Positions 42,415 to 50,620 are shown, numbered from the stretch's first letter. The stretch: 64,000 nt of DNA from Lachnospiraceae bacterium XBD2001 (GCA_900116395.1 FPAN01000005.1:1-64000); one strand, 5' to 3'. Notes: generated by a model not told the origin, from the sequence alone. Translations and numbers: made by a program.

Positions 42415-44547
42415 TTATATTTCCTCAAGTCCTAAACTTTTCAAATACTCATAAGTTCCATCGTAAAATTCTGGCAATCGGGTAGGATCTTCTGGATAAC
42501 CATTCCGAGTTTTATAAGCATTCCCTTCTGGTACACAAATAATCATGCCAATACGAGCGCGCGTTAACAGTACGCGATATGCATTAAGCATGTATTTCAT
42601 CTGCTCATGCCTATTTTCACTATTATCGATCTGTTCAATCCACCTATGATTAAACTTATAATAATGCCACTTACCATTTTCATATCGCAGGTCAGCATCC
42701 CACAAAAGGCACGTATAATCCAGCTCTAATCCTTGCACTTGTATTTCCGTTGCTGCATCTTCTAAATAGTTAGAGGACCTTGTATCTTCCTTATCCTCTA
42801 AGAACCAGTGAACTGCATTTGCATCACCACTTTCCAAAACATGCACACCTAGTGGTTTGTATCTAGCAGACTCTTTCGTAATCAGCACACCGGTCTTCTC
42901 TGTTCCACGGACTTTGTCATGCAACCAACGTCTCGCCTTTTCCATATCTCGAGTTAAGACAATAGGATACCGCTCTTTAATCTCTGCATAAATTGCTGCT
43001 GCATCTGGTTTAATCTCTAAAAGTGCATGAACAAACGCCGACAGCTTTTCCGCTCTGAAGGATCTAAGCGACACACCCAAGTGTAATTTTTCTGAATAAG
43101 TTACATTCTGATTATCCTTGAGAAGTTCATATACTTTCCCCTCCGCATACTCTGGTTCTGTCAGCTGAGGCGATATATACACCTTCCAATGCGTAAATAT
43201 CTCGTTCAACGATTTAATCCATTCAGAGATACCCGCTTCTCCTGTATTGATCTCTTGGCCGCCACCAACTAAACATACAATCGTTGCCCAGTCTTCACGT
43301 TGATCCAAAGACCAAATCAAAAATGACGCTTCGGATAGAGGGAAATTGGGAACCTTAAGCTTATTTCCATACGTTCCTCCACGTTTTAAATATGCCGCAA
43401 TCCTTTCATGCGTCCACGAGCGTTGTGCCTCATCAAAGATGGCTACATGTTCTACTTCTCCATATCCCGAATCTTCCTGATGAACCGCTTTTGTCGGATC
43501 AATCTCAAGAATACCATTTTCCACTGGGTTCTTAATTTTAGCCAACATCGCGTCCCTATAACGATGAATAATCTGTATAAACTTGCCTACTTCTCTCCGA
43601 GAATCCGATATTTTCTTTTCTTCACCACGAGCCCTGCATTTTTGATAATTATCTCTTGCAAGTGCCTCTATTAAAACAGCTACCAACGGCCCATTTCCAG
43701 AAAGGTACACCGCTCCCTCATCTTTTACTGGTTCATTACCGCCTTGGTATGTTTGTTTAACGGCAATATCTAAACCAACTAAAGTCTTTCCCGCTCCCGG
43801 AACGCCTGTGACAAAGCATATGCTTTTTTCGTTCCGCTCTTTACTTCGCCTAATAACACCCTGTATATATGCTACCGTAGCATCTGTCGATACCTTGTCT
43901 GCTTCATGGCGAGTAATATCCTCAACCGAATGACTCTCGTACAACGTTCTAGCCGCTTCAATAATTGTTGGTGTTGGAGCATACGGACTAATAAGCCAAT
44001 TTGGATTTACGTCAGGTTCCGCCGGAAACAATGATATAACAGATGTAATTAAAGTTGTAATTCCCTCTTCTCCAGCTATAAGCGGATTAACAACTCTATC
44101 ATCATATACTGAAGGCTGAATAATAGACGATATTCTCTTTGTCTTTCTAGGGATTAGGATCGGAACAATCAGGTGATCCTGGCTATACTTATGAAAATTC
44201 TTGAGATCAAGTGCATAGTCTAACACCTGATCCAAATCTTTCTCTAGCACGGATGTTTCTTCCGTCTTGAATTCGATACAGAATATAATTCCCTTTAGCA
44301 ATAAAACCGTATCTAAACGCTTTCCAAGGCGAGGAATATCATATTCAAAAACAATCCTTCCGTCAGTATCCTTCCATGGCTGAAGTGCGTTCTGTAAAAT
44401 ATCAATTTCTCTTTTCCAAGCATCACGCGTTAACGTGGATTCATCGCCATGGTGATTGTCGCAAATTATACCAAATACAGCATTCGGATCTGCCTCAACA
44501 AATGAACCTATACTGTTTTCATACATACATCTAGGACTTTTTCCCAT
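42415..44547 (-). CDS. DUF2075 (Schlafen-group-3-like) helicase with N-terminal nuclease-like domain
   Basis: A 710-residue protein. N-terminal part (about 55-110) resembles a PD-(D/E)XK fold: GKRLDTVLLLKGIIFCIEFKTEE (Asp...Glu-x-Lys). The DUF2075 ATPase follows with Walker A FVTGVPGAGKTLVGL (about 245-259), Walker B VAIFDEAQRSW (about 370-380) and a late GLELDYTCLLWDADLRY and NAYRVLLTRARIGM (helicase motif VI-like). Such proteins are common in defence islands. AGGGGGAG precedes the ATG. Coupled to the Nudix gene. Confidence 0.88.
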   Translation of the reverse strand: MGKSPRCMYENSIGSFVEADPNAVFGIICDNHHGDESTLTRDAWKREIDILQNALQPWKDTDGRIVFEYDIPRLGKRLDTVLLLKGIIFCIEFKTEETSVLEKDLDQVLDYALDLKNFHKYSQDHLIVPILIPRKTKRISSIIQPSVYDDRVVNPLIAGEEGITTLITSVISLFPAEPDVNPNWLISPYAPTPTIIEAARTLYESHSVEDITRHEADKVSTDATVAYIQGVIRRSKERNEKSICFVTGVPGAGKTLVGLDIAVKQTYQGGNEPVKDEGAVYLSGNGPLVAVLIEALARDNYQKCRARGEEKKISDSRREVGKFIQIIHRYRDAMLAKIKNPVENGILEIDPTKAVHQEDSGYGEVEHVAIFDEAQRSWTHERIAAYLKRGGTYGNKLKVPNFPLSEASFLIWSLDQREDWATIVCLVGGGQEINTGEAGISEWIKSLNEIFTHWKVYISPQLTEPEYAEGKVYELLKDNQNVTYSEKLHLGVSLRSFRAEKLSAFVHALLEIKPDAAAIYAEIKERYPIVLTRDMEKARRWLHDKVRGTEKTGVLITKESARYKPLGVHVLESGDANAVHWFLEDKEDTRSSNYLEDAATEIQVQGLELDYTCLLWDADLRYENGKWHYYKFNHRWIEQIDNSENRHEQMKYMLNAYRVLLTRARIGMIICVPEGNAYKTRNGYPEDPTRLPEFYDGTYEYLKSLGLEEI

Positions 44548-44692
44548 TCCATCTCCCCCTAAGCATATTCACTCTGTATTATATCATCTAAGTGACACCC
44601 AAAGCCTTAAATGTTCATTAGAATTACTTTAAATCTATGTATTTATTATATAACAGGCATATGTCCCTTAATACAGACACTACAAATAAAGA

Positions 44693-44711
44693 GGTATCCC
44701 CCTCGGATACC
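44693..44711 (-). terminator. Terminator between the unknown gene and DUF2075
   Basis: GGTATCC-GAGG-type loop-GGATACC hairpin, followed on the minus strand by TCTTTATTTG, just after the gene at 44722. Confidence 0.6.
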
Positions 44712-44721
44712 CCTTCTGTTT

Positions 44722-45399
44722 CTATTCGTTTTTCCATTTAGGAAATGTCTTTTTCCCAACCAGCCACAAAAACTTATCAATGCTTTTCGCATCAAATTGC
44801 GTGATCTCATAATGCTTCTTAAACATTTCTACCGCCTGGCAAAAGCCAGAATAGTATTTTAAATCTTTATCATTAAAGGTAAACAAGGCATCGTTCGCTT
44901 CATCCCGATAATATCGCAGTAACAAATCTACATACGAATCATATATAGGATATAAATCTGGTCGGTGATGACTACAATACTTTGAAGCAAAGGAATACAC
45001 AGACCTTCCCGTCACTTGCTTTACACGTGCATCTATGTCATCTACTATTTTTGCATCTAATACATCCTTCTGTAATCTGCTATCAATTTGTAGCTCCAGT
45101 ATTACCTTTGCCACATCTAGGACTTTATATATATTCGTGCTGTAAAAATCATTAAGTGCACTGACTTTTATCAAGATATCTTCCAACGAATCATTTCTAG
45201 GGCAAAGTTCAACAAATAATTTTCGAAGAGCTCTTTCTTGTTCAGGATAACCAACCAATTTGTCCCACTCTTCAATTTCCTCGTTTACTGTCTTGACTGT
45301 CGGTATACATGGCCTTACGAACGCCTCATAATTCCATTTCTTTTTCCTAGCAACATAGTATCTCGAAGTAAGTATCTGCCTACGTTTTTCTTCCCCCAT
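44722..45399 (-). CDS. Conserved-type unknown protein in the defence-like island
   Basis: A 225-residue soluble protein. The block SVYSFASKYCSHHRPDLYPI (about residues 140-160), followed by YDSYVDLLLRYY, recalls a family of island-borne proteins of unknown function, with a helix-rich fold like base-excision HhH proteins; the resemblance is weak. ATG 45399 is used because AGGAGGAG lies just before it; the frame upstream overlaps the GNAT gene. It begins 10 bases after the GNAT stop. Confidence 0.65.
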   Translation of the reverse strand: MGEEKRRQILTSRYYVARKKKWNYEAFVRPCIPTVKTVNEEIEEWDKLVGYPEQERALRKLFVELCPRNDSLEDILIKVSALNDFYSTNIYKVLDVAKVILELQIDSRLQKDVLDAKIVDDIDARVKQVTGRSVYSFASKYCSHHRPDLYPIYDSYVDLLLRYYRDEANDALFTFNDKDLKYYSGFCQAVEMFKKHYEITQFDAKSIDKFLWLVGKKTFPKWKNE

Positions 45400-45409
45400 T
45401 GTTCTCCTC

Positions 45410-45901
45410 CTATTCCTTCGCCCACTGAAACGCTTCCCTTGGTTCTCCATTCGCTAGATAGATTACACCACAATGTTGGAAATCATACTTTTTCAGAGTG
45501 CGCTGCATCACCACATTATCCTTGTGGGTATCGATGCGAATATTGTCCGCGTATTTCTTGCACTCTTCCATGGCTACGTGAAAGATTCCACGTGTTGTCT
45601 GGTCACTGGCGATGCGGTGGATGGTTACGTATGGTTCGTTGTTCAGCCACCGTCCACCTTCGATATACTCGTATGTTGGATCTTCTCCTTGGCACAAGGC
45701 GAAGACGCCATGAATTCCGGACACATTGTAAATAACTTTACATCTACCTTGCTGAATATCGCCTAACACTTGCTCCTCTGTAGGATTGGTATTCTTCCAT
45801 TGATTCGGGTTCCCCGTAGCACGCATGAATTCTCTGGCTGTTTCATATATCTGATTTATTATTTCTATATCATCTTTTTCTGCAGATCTAACCTGTAACA
45901 C
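45410..45901 (-). CDS. GNAT-family N-acetyltransferase
   Basis: A 163-residue acetyl-CoA-dependent acetyltransferase. VRSAEKDDIEIINQIYETAR is the usual start, the middle YEYIEGGRWLNNEPYVTIHR lies before the acetyl-CoA loop region SDQTTRGIFHVAMEECKKYA, and DTHKDNVVMQRTLKKYDFQHCG is the GNAT C-terminal motif (residues about 118-140). The start is uncertain; GTG 45901 with TAGGAA upstream is preferred. Substrate unknown. Confidence 0.85.
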   Translation of the reverse strand: MLQVRSAEKDDIEIINQIYETAREFMRATGNPNQWKNTNPTEEQVLGDIQQGRCKVIYNVSGIHGVFALCQGEDPTYEYIEGGRWLNNEPYVTIHRIASDQTTRGIFHVAMEECKKYADNIRIDTHKDNVVMQRTLKKYDFQHCGVIYLANGEPREAFQWAKE

Positions 45902-45936
45902 TTTTCCATTCCTACAATTGTTGTATTTCCCACACA

Positions 45937-46770
45937 CTATTTCAAAAATTCGGTTTTAACATAGCCTTCCTTGCCTAAGTATAGGACTTTAGTCCAGCCT
46001 TCATTGTATTTCATGAGTACCGTTATTTCCTCCCCGGCATATGCAACCGCAACTTTAGATGCTGTTTCTGACATCGTGCTTCTAACGTTTACTGTAGACG
46101 ATAATGTCATTGTATATGCGCCACTAGGAAGTGATTGATTTCCCTCGTCGGAATCCGTTCCAGGCGTTCCCGGTACTACTTCTGTATTTTTTACTTCAAC
46201 GTTGGATTCAGTAATCGGTTTAATTACATCACTTGTGTCATAAAGAGCAGTAATAAGCGCCTCGATTTTTGACGTATCGTCGATATCCAAAAGATAGGTT
46301 TCAGTTGCTCCATTATCACTTGCTTTTCCATACACAATTATGGCAGGATCTAACGTTTCATATATGATTTTGCCATTTTCATCTGCATGCTCATTGATAT
46401 CGTACAACTTCGGCTTTGCTGCTTTCAAACTGTCTCTTAATTCCTCAAACTTAGCAGCAGTATAATCACTTGCCCGCTCTTCATAATCGCCATCTTGGAA
46501 TACCATTGATTCGAACTTTGTTACGCCATCTCGCAGCATTATTTGATAGTAATTACCGGAGGCTCCTTGAGTTTCAACTTGATAACCATACTTAACATCA
46601 ATGGATGTGCAGTTGTTTAATAGATATGATAAGGACGCATCATCATCCGTCTGCGTTGCTTCCTCAGTCTCATCAATAACAGCATCGTTGATAGCATCTT
46701 TTTTCGACCCACATCCGATAACAGATGAAGCAAGTAACAAACACATAATTACAAGTATGCTCTTTTTCAT
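45937..46770 (-). CDS. Lipoprotein with C-terminal SH3-like domain
   Basis: A 277-residue exported lipoprotein: signal with lipobox SSVIGC (Cys about 20), acidic linker, a middle domain of unknown type (about 45-195), then a bacterial SH3 domain (about 215-277: STVNVRSTMSETASKVAVAY...GWTKVLYLGKEGYVKTEFL) as in cell-wall binding proteins. AAAGGAGG precedes the ATG. Probably tethered to the membrane and touching peptidoglycan. Confidence 0.87.
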   Translation of the reverse strand: MKKSILVIMCLLLASSVIGCGSKKDAINDAVIDETEEATQTDDDASLSYLLNNCTSIDVKYGYQVETQGASGNYYQIMLRDGVTKFESMVFQDGDYEERASDYTAAKFEELRDSLKAAKPKLYDINEHADENGKIIYETLDPAIIVYGKASDNGATETYLLDIDDTSKIEALITALYDTSDVIKPITESNVEVKNTEVVPGTPGTDSDEGNQSLPSGAYTMTLSSTVNVRSTMSETASKVAVAYAGEEITVLMKYNEGWTKVLYLGKEGYVKTEFLK

Positions 46771-46803
46771 AAGGACCTCCTTTACTATCCGTTTTATCCG
46801 CGT

Positions 46804-47109
46804 TTACTCGTCCTCTTCCGTTCCAAGCCCACGATTCAACATATCGTTATATGCTGCGTTCGCTGCCTCGGAGGCTTTTTTCTCTTTCCATGCGCTGATT
46901 TCGCTGGAGATGGCCAACATCTCATCTACGATAAGTTCTGCACTTTTCGGCTTTACCTTGGTAAGGTATCCGATCATGCGATTCATCGCCTTCGGACTTC
47001 CAAGCTCTTTTGCAATGGCCTCGCCCAGCTCCTTGGGAAAGCCTAGGGCAGTTACCTCTGCAATCAGTTCTTCTCGGGTTTTTGCCCACTCTATTTTCGT
47101 ATTTATCAT
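46804..47109 (-). CDS. Small helical protein of unknown function (101 aa)
   Basis: A 101-residue soluble, charged, helix-rich protein (EWAKTREELIAEVTALGFPK..., PKAMNRMIGYLTKVKPKSAE, ending DMLNRGLGTEEDE). GGAGAAA lies upstream of the ATG at a slightly long spacing. Similar short proteins occur as orphan genes in Lachnospiraceae; function unknown. Confidence 0.65.
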   Translation of the reverse strand: MINTKIEWAKTREELIAEVTALGFPKELGEAIAKELGSPKAMNRMIGYLTKVKPKSAELIVDEMLAISSEISAWKEKKASEAANAAYNDMLNRGLGTEEDE

Positions 47110-47208
47110 ATTGGGTGTTTCTCCAAACCGTTCTTTTTTCCCTATCCAAAATGGTACGCCTTCCCCATTCCAAGGTCAATGTTGTCCCGTTTCAAAAGTT
47201 TTTCCACA

Positions 47209-47318
47209 CAGTGTATCCTTTTTGTGTCCATTACCGTGCTATATATAATATATCTCTAGTTTTCCCCCCAACGAGGCAAGGCGGCGCAGGTATCTAACCT
47301 GCGCCTTTTTGCGTCCAA
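47209..47318 (+). ncRNA. Candidate tiny RNA, copy 1 (promoter plus terminator, no ORF)
   Basis: TTGTGT (about 47222) and TATAAT (about 47244) are followed by TCTAGTTTTCCCCCCAACGA and GGCAAG, then the terminator GGCGCAGG-TATCTAA-CCTGCGCC-TTTTT (47283-47310). The transcript would be about 60 bases with no start codon. A second locus at 50745-50862 is nearly identical, with a compensatory base-pair change in the stem. Confidence 0.45.
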
Positions 47319-47407
47319 AAATACCTGTGTCCTTGCTGTGGCTGTTCGTCTGTTACACTAAGGCAATCGTTGGGAATACATAGTGGGCTTCGAGGCCCAA
47401 AGAAAGA

Positions 47408-47430
47408 GGCGCATCCATTACGGATGCGCC
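47408..47430 (-). terminator. EamA gene terminator
   Basis: Minus strand GGCGCATCC-GTAAT-GGATGCGCC followed by TCTTTCTTT, just after the stop at 47440. Confidence 0.8.
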
Positions 47431-47439
47431 CTTGCTTTT

Positions 47440-47853
47440 CTACATCACCATACACAACGTTCCAATGCCGATTAATACGCAGCCTACCACAGACTTTGGC
47501 GTCAGCTGTTCATGAAGTAAAACAAACGCCAGAATCAATGTGATTACGACACTAAGCTTATCAATAGGGACGACTTTCGATACCTCTCCCACTTGAAGCG
47601 CTTTATAGTAACATAACCAGGAAGCTCCTGTTGCCAATCCGGACAAAATCAGGAAAATCCAACTTTTTCTACTAATCTCACCTATCCCGGATTGCGTATT
47701 CGTGAGGAAGACCATCCCCCATGCCATGATTACCACAACGACTGTACGTATTGCGGTTGCGAGATTTGAATTCACCCCTTCAATACCAACCTTCGCCAAT
47801 ATAGATGTAAGCGCTGCAAATATTGCTGATCCAAGTGCTAGCCATAACCACAT
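47440..47853 (-). CDS. EamA-like (DMT) membrane transporter, single-domain
   Basis: A 137-residue protein with about five hydrophobic helices, matching a single EamA unit (LALGSAIFAALTSILAKVGI, LSGLATGASWLCYYKALQVG and PIDKLSVVITLILAFVLLHE, then GCVLIGIGTLCMV). Most DMT exporters have two such units, so this one would work as a dimer, like EmrE-size members. Substrate unknown. GGGAG precedes the ATG. Confidence 0.9.
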   Translation of the reverse strand: MWLWLALGSAIFAALTSILAKVGIEGVNSNLATAIRTVVVVIMAWGMVFLTNTQSGIGEISRKSWIFLILSGLATGASWLCYYKALQVGEVSKVVPIDKLSVVITLILAFVLLHEQLTPKSVVGCVLIGIGTLCMVM

Positions 47854-47955
47854 AATACCATCTCCCTTTCCACATGAACTAACTAACCCTATTATAACAA
47901 AAAGACTTTTGGCCTACGTTTGTAAACCAAAAGTCTTAATTTTTTCTAGAAAGTT

Positions 47956-48129
47956 TTATTTTCTATTTACCGAGGCATAGATTTCTTTGATAAGTTTTTG
48001 TGGCACTTCATCGTAAAGGCTCTCTACCTGCTCCAAAGAATATCCCATTCGAAACATTTTCTTAATGCGATCCACTTTTTCCTCATCTACCGCTTCACGG
48101 TTATATTGTTCCATGATCTCGCTCATCAT
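47956..48129 (-). CDS. Small ORF after the second Rpn gene (57 aa)
   Basis: Starts 4 bases after the Rpn stop and encodes 57 residues (MMSEIMEQYNREAVDEEKVD..., MFRMGYSLEQVESLYDEVPQ, ending ASVNRK). The GYSLEQVESL piece looks like the C-terminal HTH-like tail of PD-(D/E)XK transposase-type proteins. The ribosome site is weak, so it may be a separated tail of the Rpn gene or a coupled small partner. Confidence 0.5.
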   Translation of the reverse strand: MMSEIMEQYNREAVDEEKVDRIKKMFRMGYSLEQVESLYDEVPQKLIKEIYASVNRK

Positions 48130-48133
48130 ATTT

Positions 48134-48925
48134 TTATCTCTTTTCTATTGCAGCGGAAAGAAGGTTCGCTTCCACTTTCTTTATATCATCTACTGTCACG
48201 TGCAGATATTTTTCAATCTTGCTATATGGGACTTCATCTTTTAGCATTTCTGCAATAGACTCATACTTATCTTCCAGTATGTACTTATCCATAACTTCAC
48301 ACATAACCGATATGCCTCCTTCCGTTTCTTTCAAGCGCTTTACTTCACTTGATAATTGCGGAAACTTCGGGTTTTTGACTTCCTTCTTGATAAAGCACGA
48401 CATCAACTCCGCTATATCACTTCCATCATCAACCGTCGTATTCACGAAGATTTCATGTAAGCCATCTTCCACTACATCTCCGGTCTCGCGAATCACCTTA
48501 TCAATATGGTAAATCGTCTTTCCTTTTTTCAGGAAGTCGAATTCGGATATATACACGATATAGACGTTTACGACGTCGTCAAACGTATCACCGATATTCG
48601 ATTCCTTAACCGTAATACTTGCCGCATTAAAACGCGCACGCTTCAAATGGTTATCATTATCTGCACGCTGGACCTCAATATTACACTTTGTTCCATCACC
48701 TAGCGTGCATAATGCATCTAGCCGGACCGACCTTCCATATATGTTCCGTTCGCTCTGTTGGACGATTACGTCCAAGACCCGCAGTTGTGGGTCCTCGAGG
48801 ATTGTACGAAGTATTTCTTCACACACCTCTTTTTTTTCTGCCAGCACCTCGAAGAACACATCATCGATTGGTCGAAGATTCTTTACGCGCTCCTGCTTCG
48901 CAATAGTATTCAGTTTTTCTTTCAT
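48134..48925 (-). CDS. PD-(D/E)XK nuclease family transposase (second Rpn-type gene)
   Basis: A 263-residue protein of the PDDEXK_2 type: LRPIDDVFFEVLAEKKEVCE start, then RSVRLDALCTL (Asp) and CNIEVQRADNDNHLKRARF (Glu-x-Gln), the usual modified nuclease motif, then VYIVYISEFDFLKKGKTIY. ATG 48925 follows AAAGGAAG by 7 bases. Not close in sequence to the Rpn gene at 25.5 kb. A 33-bp tandem array lies just upstream. Confidence 0.82.
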   Translation of the reverse strand: MKEKLNTIAKQERVKNLRPIDDVFFEVLAEKKEVCEEILRTILEDPQLRVLDVIVQQSERNIYGRSVRLDALCTLGDGTKCNIEVQRADNDNHLKRARFNAASITVKESNIGDTFDDVVNVYIVYISEFDFLKKGKTIYHIDKVIRETGDVVEDGLHEIFVNTTVDDGSDIAELMSCFIKKEVKNPKFPQLSSEVKRLKETEGGISVMCEVMDKYILEDKYESIAEMLKDEVPYSKIEKYLHVTVDDIKKVEANLLSAAIEKR

Positions 48926-49017
48926 TCTTTGACTTCCTTTCATTTTTATTATCGGCGGAAGTCATATCAAAGTTCTCTCTATAAGTATTATAGCATGCCT
49001 GTAAACCCCGCTCAAAT

Positions 49018-49052
49018 AATGTCTCAGGAGGGACGGAGTTAGCGATTCATTA
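49018..49052. repeat. REP-like palindrome, copy a
   Basis: AATGTCTCAGGAGGGACGGA then GTTAGCGATTCATT: a degenerate member of the GACTCAGGGGGACGGAGT family seen again at 50.7, 51.9, 53.5, 54.0 and 57.4 kb. Confidence 0.65.
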
Positions 49053-49215
49053 CACTTTTACAAACGAATATTCCGCATGTTGATACACTTTTACAAACGA
49101 ATATTTTGCATGTTGATACACTTTTACAAACGAATATTTCGCATGTTGATACACTTTTACAAACGAATATTTCTCATACCACTACACTTTTTCAAACGAA
49201 TACTTGTTTAATAAT
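49051..49215. repeat. Five 33-bp tandem repeats
   Basis: TACACTTTTACAAACGAATA starts at 49051, 49084, 49117, 49150 and 49183, exactly 33 bases apart, each followed by a TTyCGCATGTTGA tail; the last copy is diverged. 33 bases is close to three helical turns. The repeat is not a CRISPR, since there are no unique spacers. Confidence 0.93.
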
Positions 49216-49240
49216 GCCCCCGTGACGGAGTCATTATGAC
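49211..49240. repeat. REP-like palindrome, copy b
   Basis: ATAATGCCCCCGTGACGGAG then TCATTAT, a stem of ATAATG/CATTAT around a CCCCCGTGACGGA core. It overlaps the end of the lipoprotein gene at 49234. Confidence 0.6.
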
Positions 49241-49770
49241 CAGATACCGATTTCGGTTGCTACGCCATTCTCAATCTTGAAGCTAAGGCCTAGTCCGCTA
49301 CTCATGGCTCCTTGCAGATAGGAATCGAATTCACTGCGTTCGAAAGGGGTTGGGTCTTGCTCTCCGCCGCCGCTGATGTAGGATGTACTTGCACCCGTAG
49401 GGATGAAATACTTGTTACATTCCATATCCTCCGCATCGGACCAATCGATACTGTGTACCTTTACCAGGCTGGCCTCTAGGATGACGCCATCCTCGGTGAA
49501 CTCGATGCTCTTGATGTAAGCCATGCCATCTTCATTTTCCGTTACGAAGTTGGTGCTATAGGTTCCATCCTCCAGCACCACGTAGTCGGCCGTGGTTTCC
49601 TCGGTTGCCGCCTCGGTGGTCTCCTCCTGGGCTACGTTCGTCTCCTGCTGCACTTCTTGGGTCTGTGGTGCCGGCTCTTTTTCCGGAGCAGGTGTTGCGG
49701 TGGATTGTCCACATCCTGCCATGGATACCGCTACCATCATTGCACACATACATACCTGAATTTTTCTCAT
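49234..49770 (-). CDS. Lipoprotein of unknown function
   Basis: A 178-residue exported lipoprotein: signal with lipobox VSMAGC (Cys about 17), Thr/Glu/Ala-rich linker (about 20-65), then a compact C-terminal domain (about 66-178: YVVLEDGTYSTNFVTE, IKSIEFTEDGVILEASLVKV, GLGLSFKIENGVATEIGIW). ATG 49770 is chosen because GGGAGAA precedes it; the longer frame upstream is the reverse reading of the next gene's low-complexity tail. Function unknown. Confidence 0.78.
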   Translation of the reverse strand: MRKIQVCMCAMMVAVSMAGCGQSTATPAPEKEPAPQTQEVQQETNVAQEETTEAATEETTADYVVLEDGTYSTNFVTENEDGMAYIKSIEFTEDGVILEASLVKVHSIDWSDAEDMECNKYFIPTGASTSYISGGGEQDPTPFERSEFDSYLQGAMSSGLGLSFKIENGVATEIGIWS

Positions 49771-49786
49771 TGTTCTTCTCCCTTTT

Positions 49787-50620
49787 TTACCAGTCTGAGC
49801 CCCAGTCAGTACTGCCGAAATCCCATGAGTCGCCGGAATCCCAGGAACTGTCGGAGTCCCAATCCCAGCTGTCGTCGCTGCTTCCGGAGTCCCACCAGTT
49901 GCTATCGTTGTTGTTATTGGTTCTGCTATCGTTGTGATTATTCCATCGCAAACCGGAATCATCATCGTCATCGTCGTATTCATAATAGAAGCCGCTGTTG
50001 CCGCCACCGCTGTGATGTCCGCTACTACCACCATTCGTTGCTCCCATTGCCAGTGCAAAGGTAATCAGCCAGAACAGGAGAAGAAGTAGGAATTTTCCCC
50101 CACCGGAGCCATTCCCGCCGGATCCATTACTCCCGGAATTCCGGTGTTGATAACGTTTCTCCTCTTCATCCAGCTTGCTATAGTCCGGATACGCGTCGTC
50201 CCTGTACAGCGGGCGGAATTTAAAATCGCTATCGGATTCCTGTGGCTTGGCGCGATACTTCTGGTCGGCGATTTCCGAGCGCAGGCGCTGATACAGCTCG
50301 TTGACCGCATAGGCCTCGTCACTACCCTGGTAGCGCACTGCTCTAGTGCCATCTGCCTTGTTCTTATATACGACGAAGTCGCCGTTGTCATCGCGATAGA
50401 TACCGAATGCCTTGGCCTCACGCACATCCTTACCGATGAAGAATCTTGTCACCTCTTCCGGCGGTAGCTGATGGGCCTGATACCACTGCTGCAAATCCTC
50501 TATGGTCCGGGGCTCCCCACTGGCCATTCGGTTCACACCGTTTAACTTGCCGCCACACTGGGGACAACTGGTGCGGTCCTCATCCACCATGGCGCCGCAA
50601 TAATCACACTTTATCTTCAT
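49787..50620 (-). CDS. Zinc-ribbon membrane protein with Asp/Ser/Trp tail
   Basis: A 277-residue protein: N-terminal zinc ribbon CDYCGAM...CPQCGGKL (about 5-25), a soluble domain (about 35-150), Gly/Asn/Ser linker, one transmembrane helix (KFLLLLLFWLITFALAMGA, about 176-194), then an extracellular low-complexity tail of about 75 residues of Asp, Ser, Asn, Gly and Trp (SWDWDSDSSWDSGDSWDF). The tail is unusual and strongly acidic, so it may bind cations or wall polymers. 16 bases before the lipoprotein gene. Confidence 0.75.
   Translation of the reverse strand: MKIKCDYCGAMVDEDRTSCPQCGGKLNGVNRMASGEPRTIEDLQQWYQAHQLPPEEVTRFFIGKDVREAKAFGIYRDDNGDFVVYKNKADGTRAVRYQGSDEAYAVNELYQRLRSEIADQKYRAKPQESDSDFKFRPLYRDDAYPDYSKLDEEEKRYQHRNSGSNGSGGNGSGGGKFLLLLLFWLITFALAMGATNGGSSGHHSGGGNSGFYYEYDDDDDDSGLRWNNHNDSRTNNNNDSNWWDSGSSDDSWDWDSDSSWDSGDSWDFGSTDWGSDW

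Noticed and set aside
49051-49215. Possible CRISPR array
   Set aside because: The 33-base unit repeats head to tail with no unique spacers and no cas genes nearby; it is a tandem repeat.
49770-50058. Long N-terminal extension of the 49.2 kb lipoprotein
   Set aside because: It reads the low-complexity tail of the neighbouring zinc-ribbon gene out of frame; GGGAGAA and a lipobox mark the true start at 49770.
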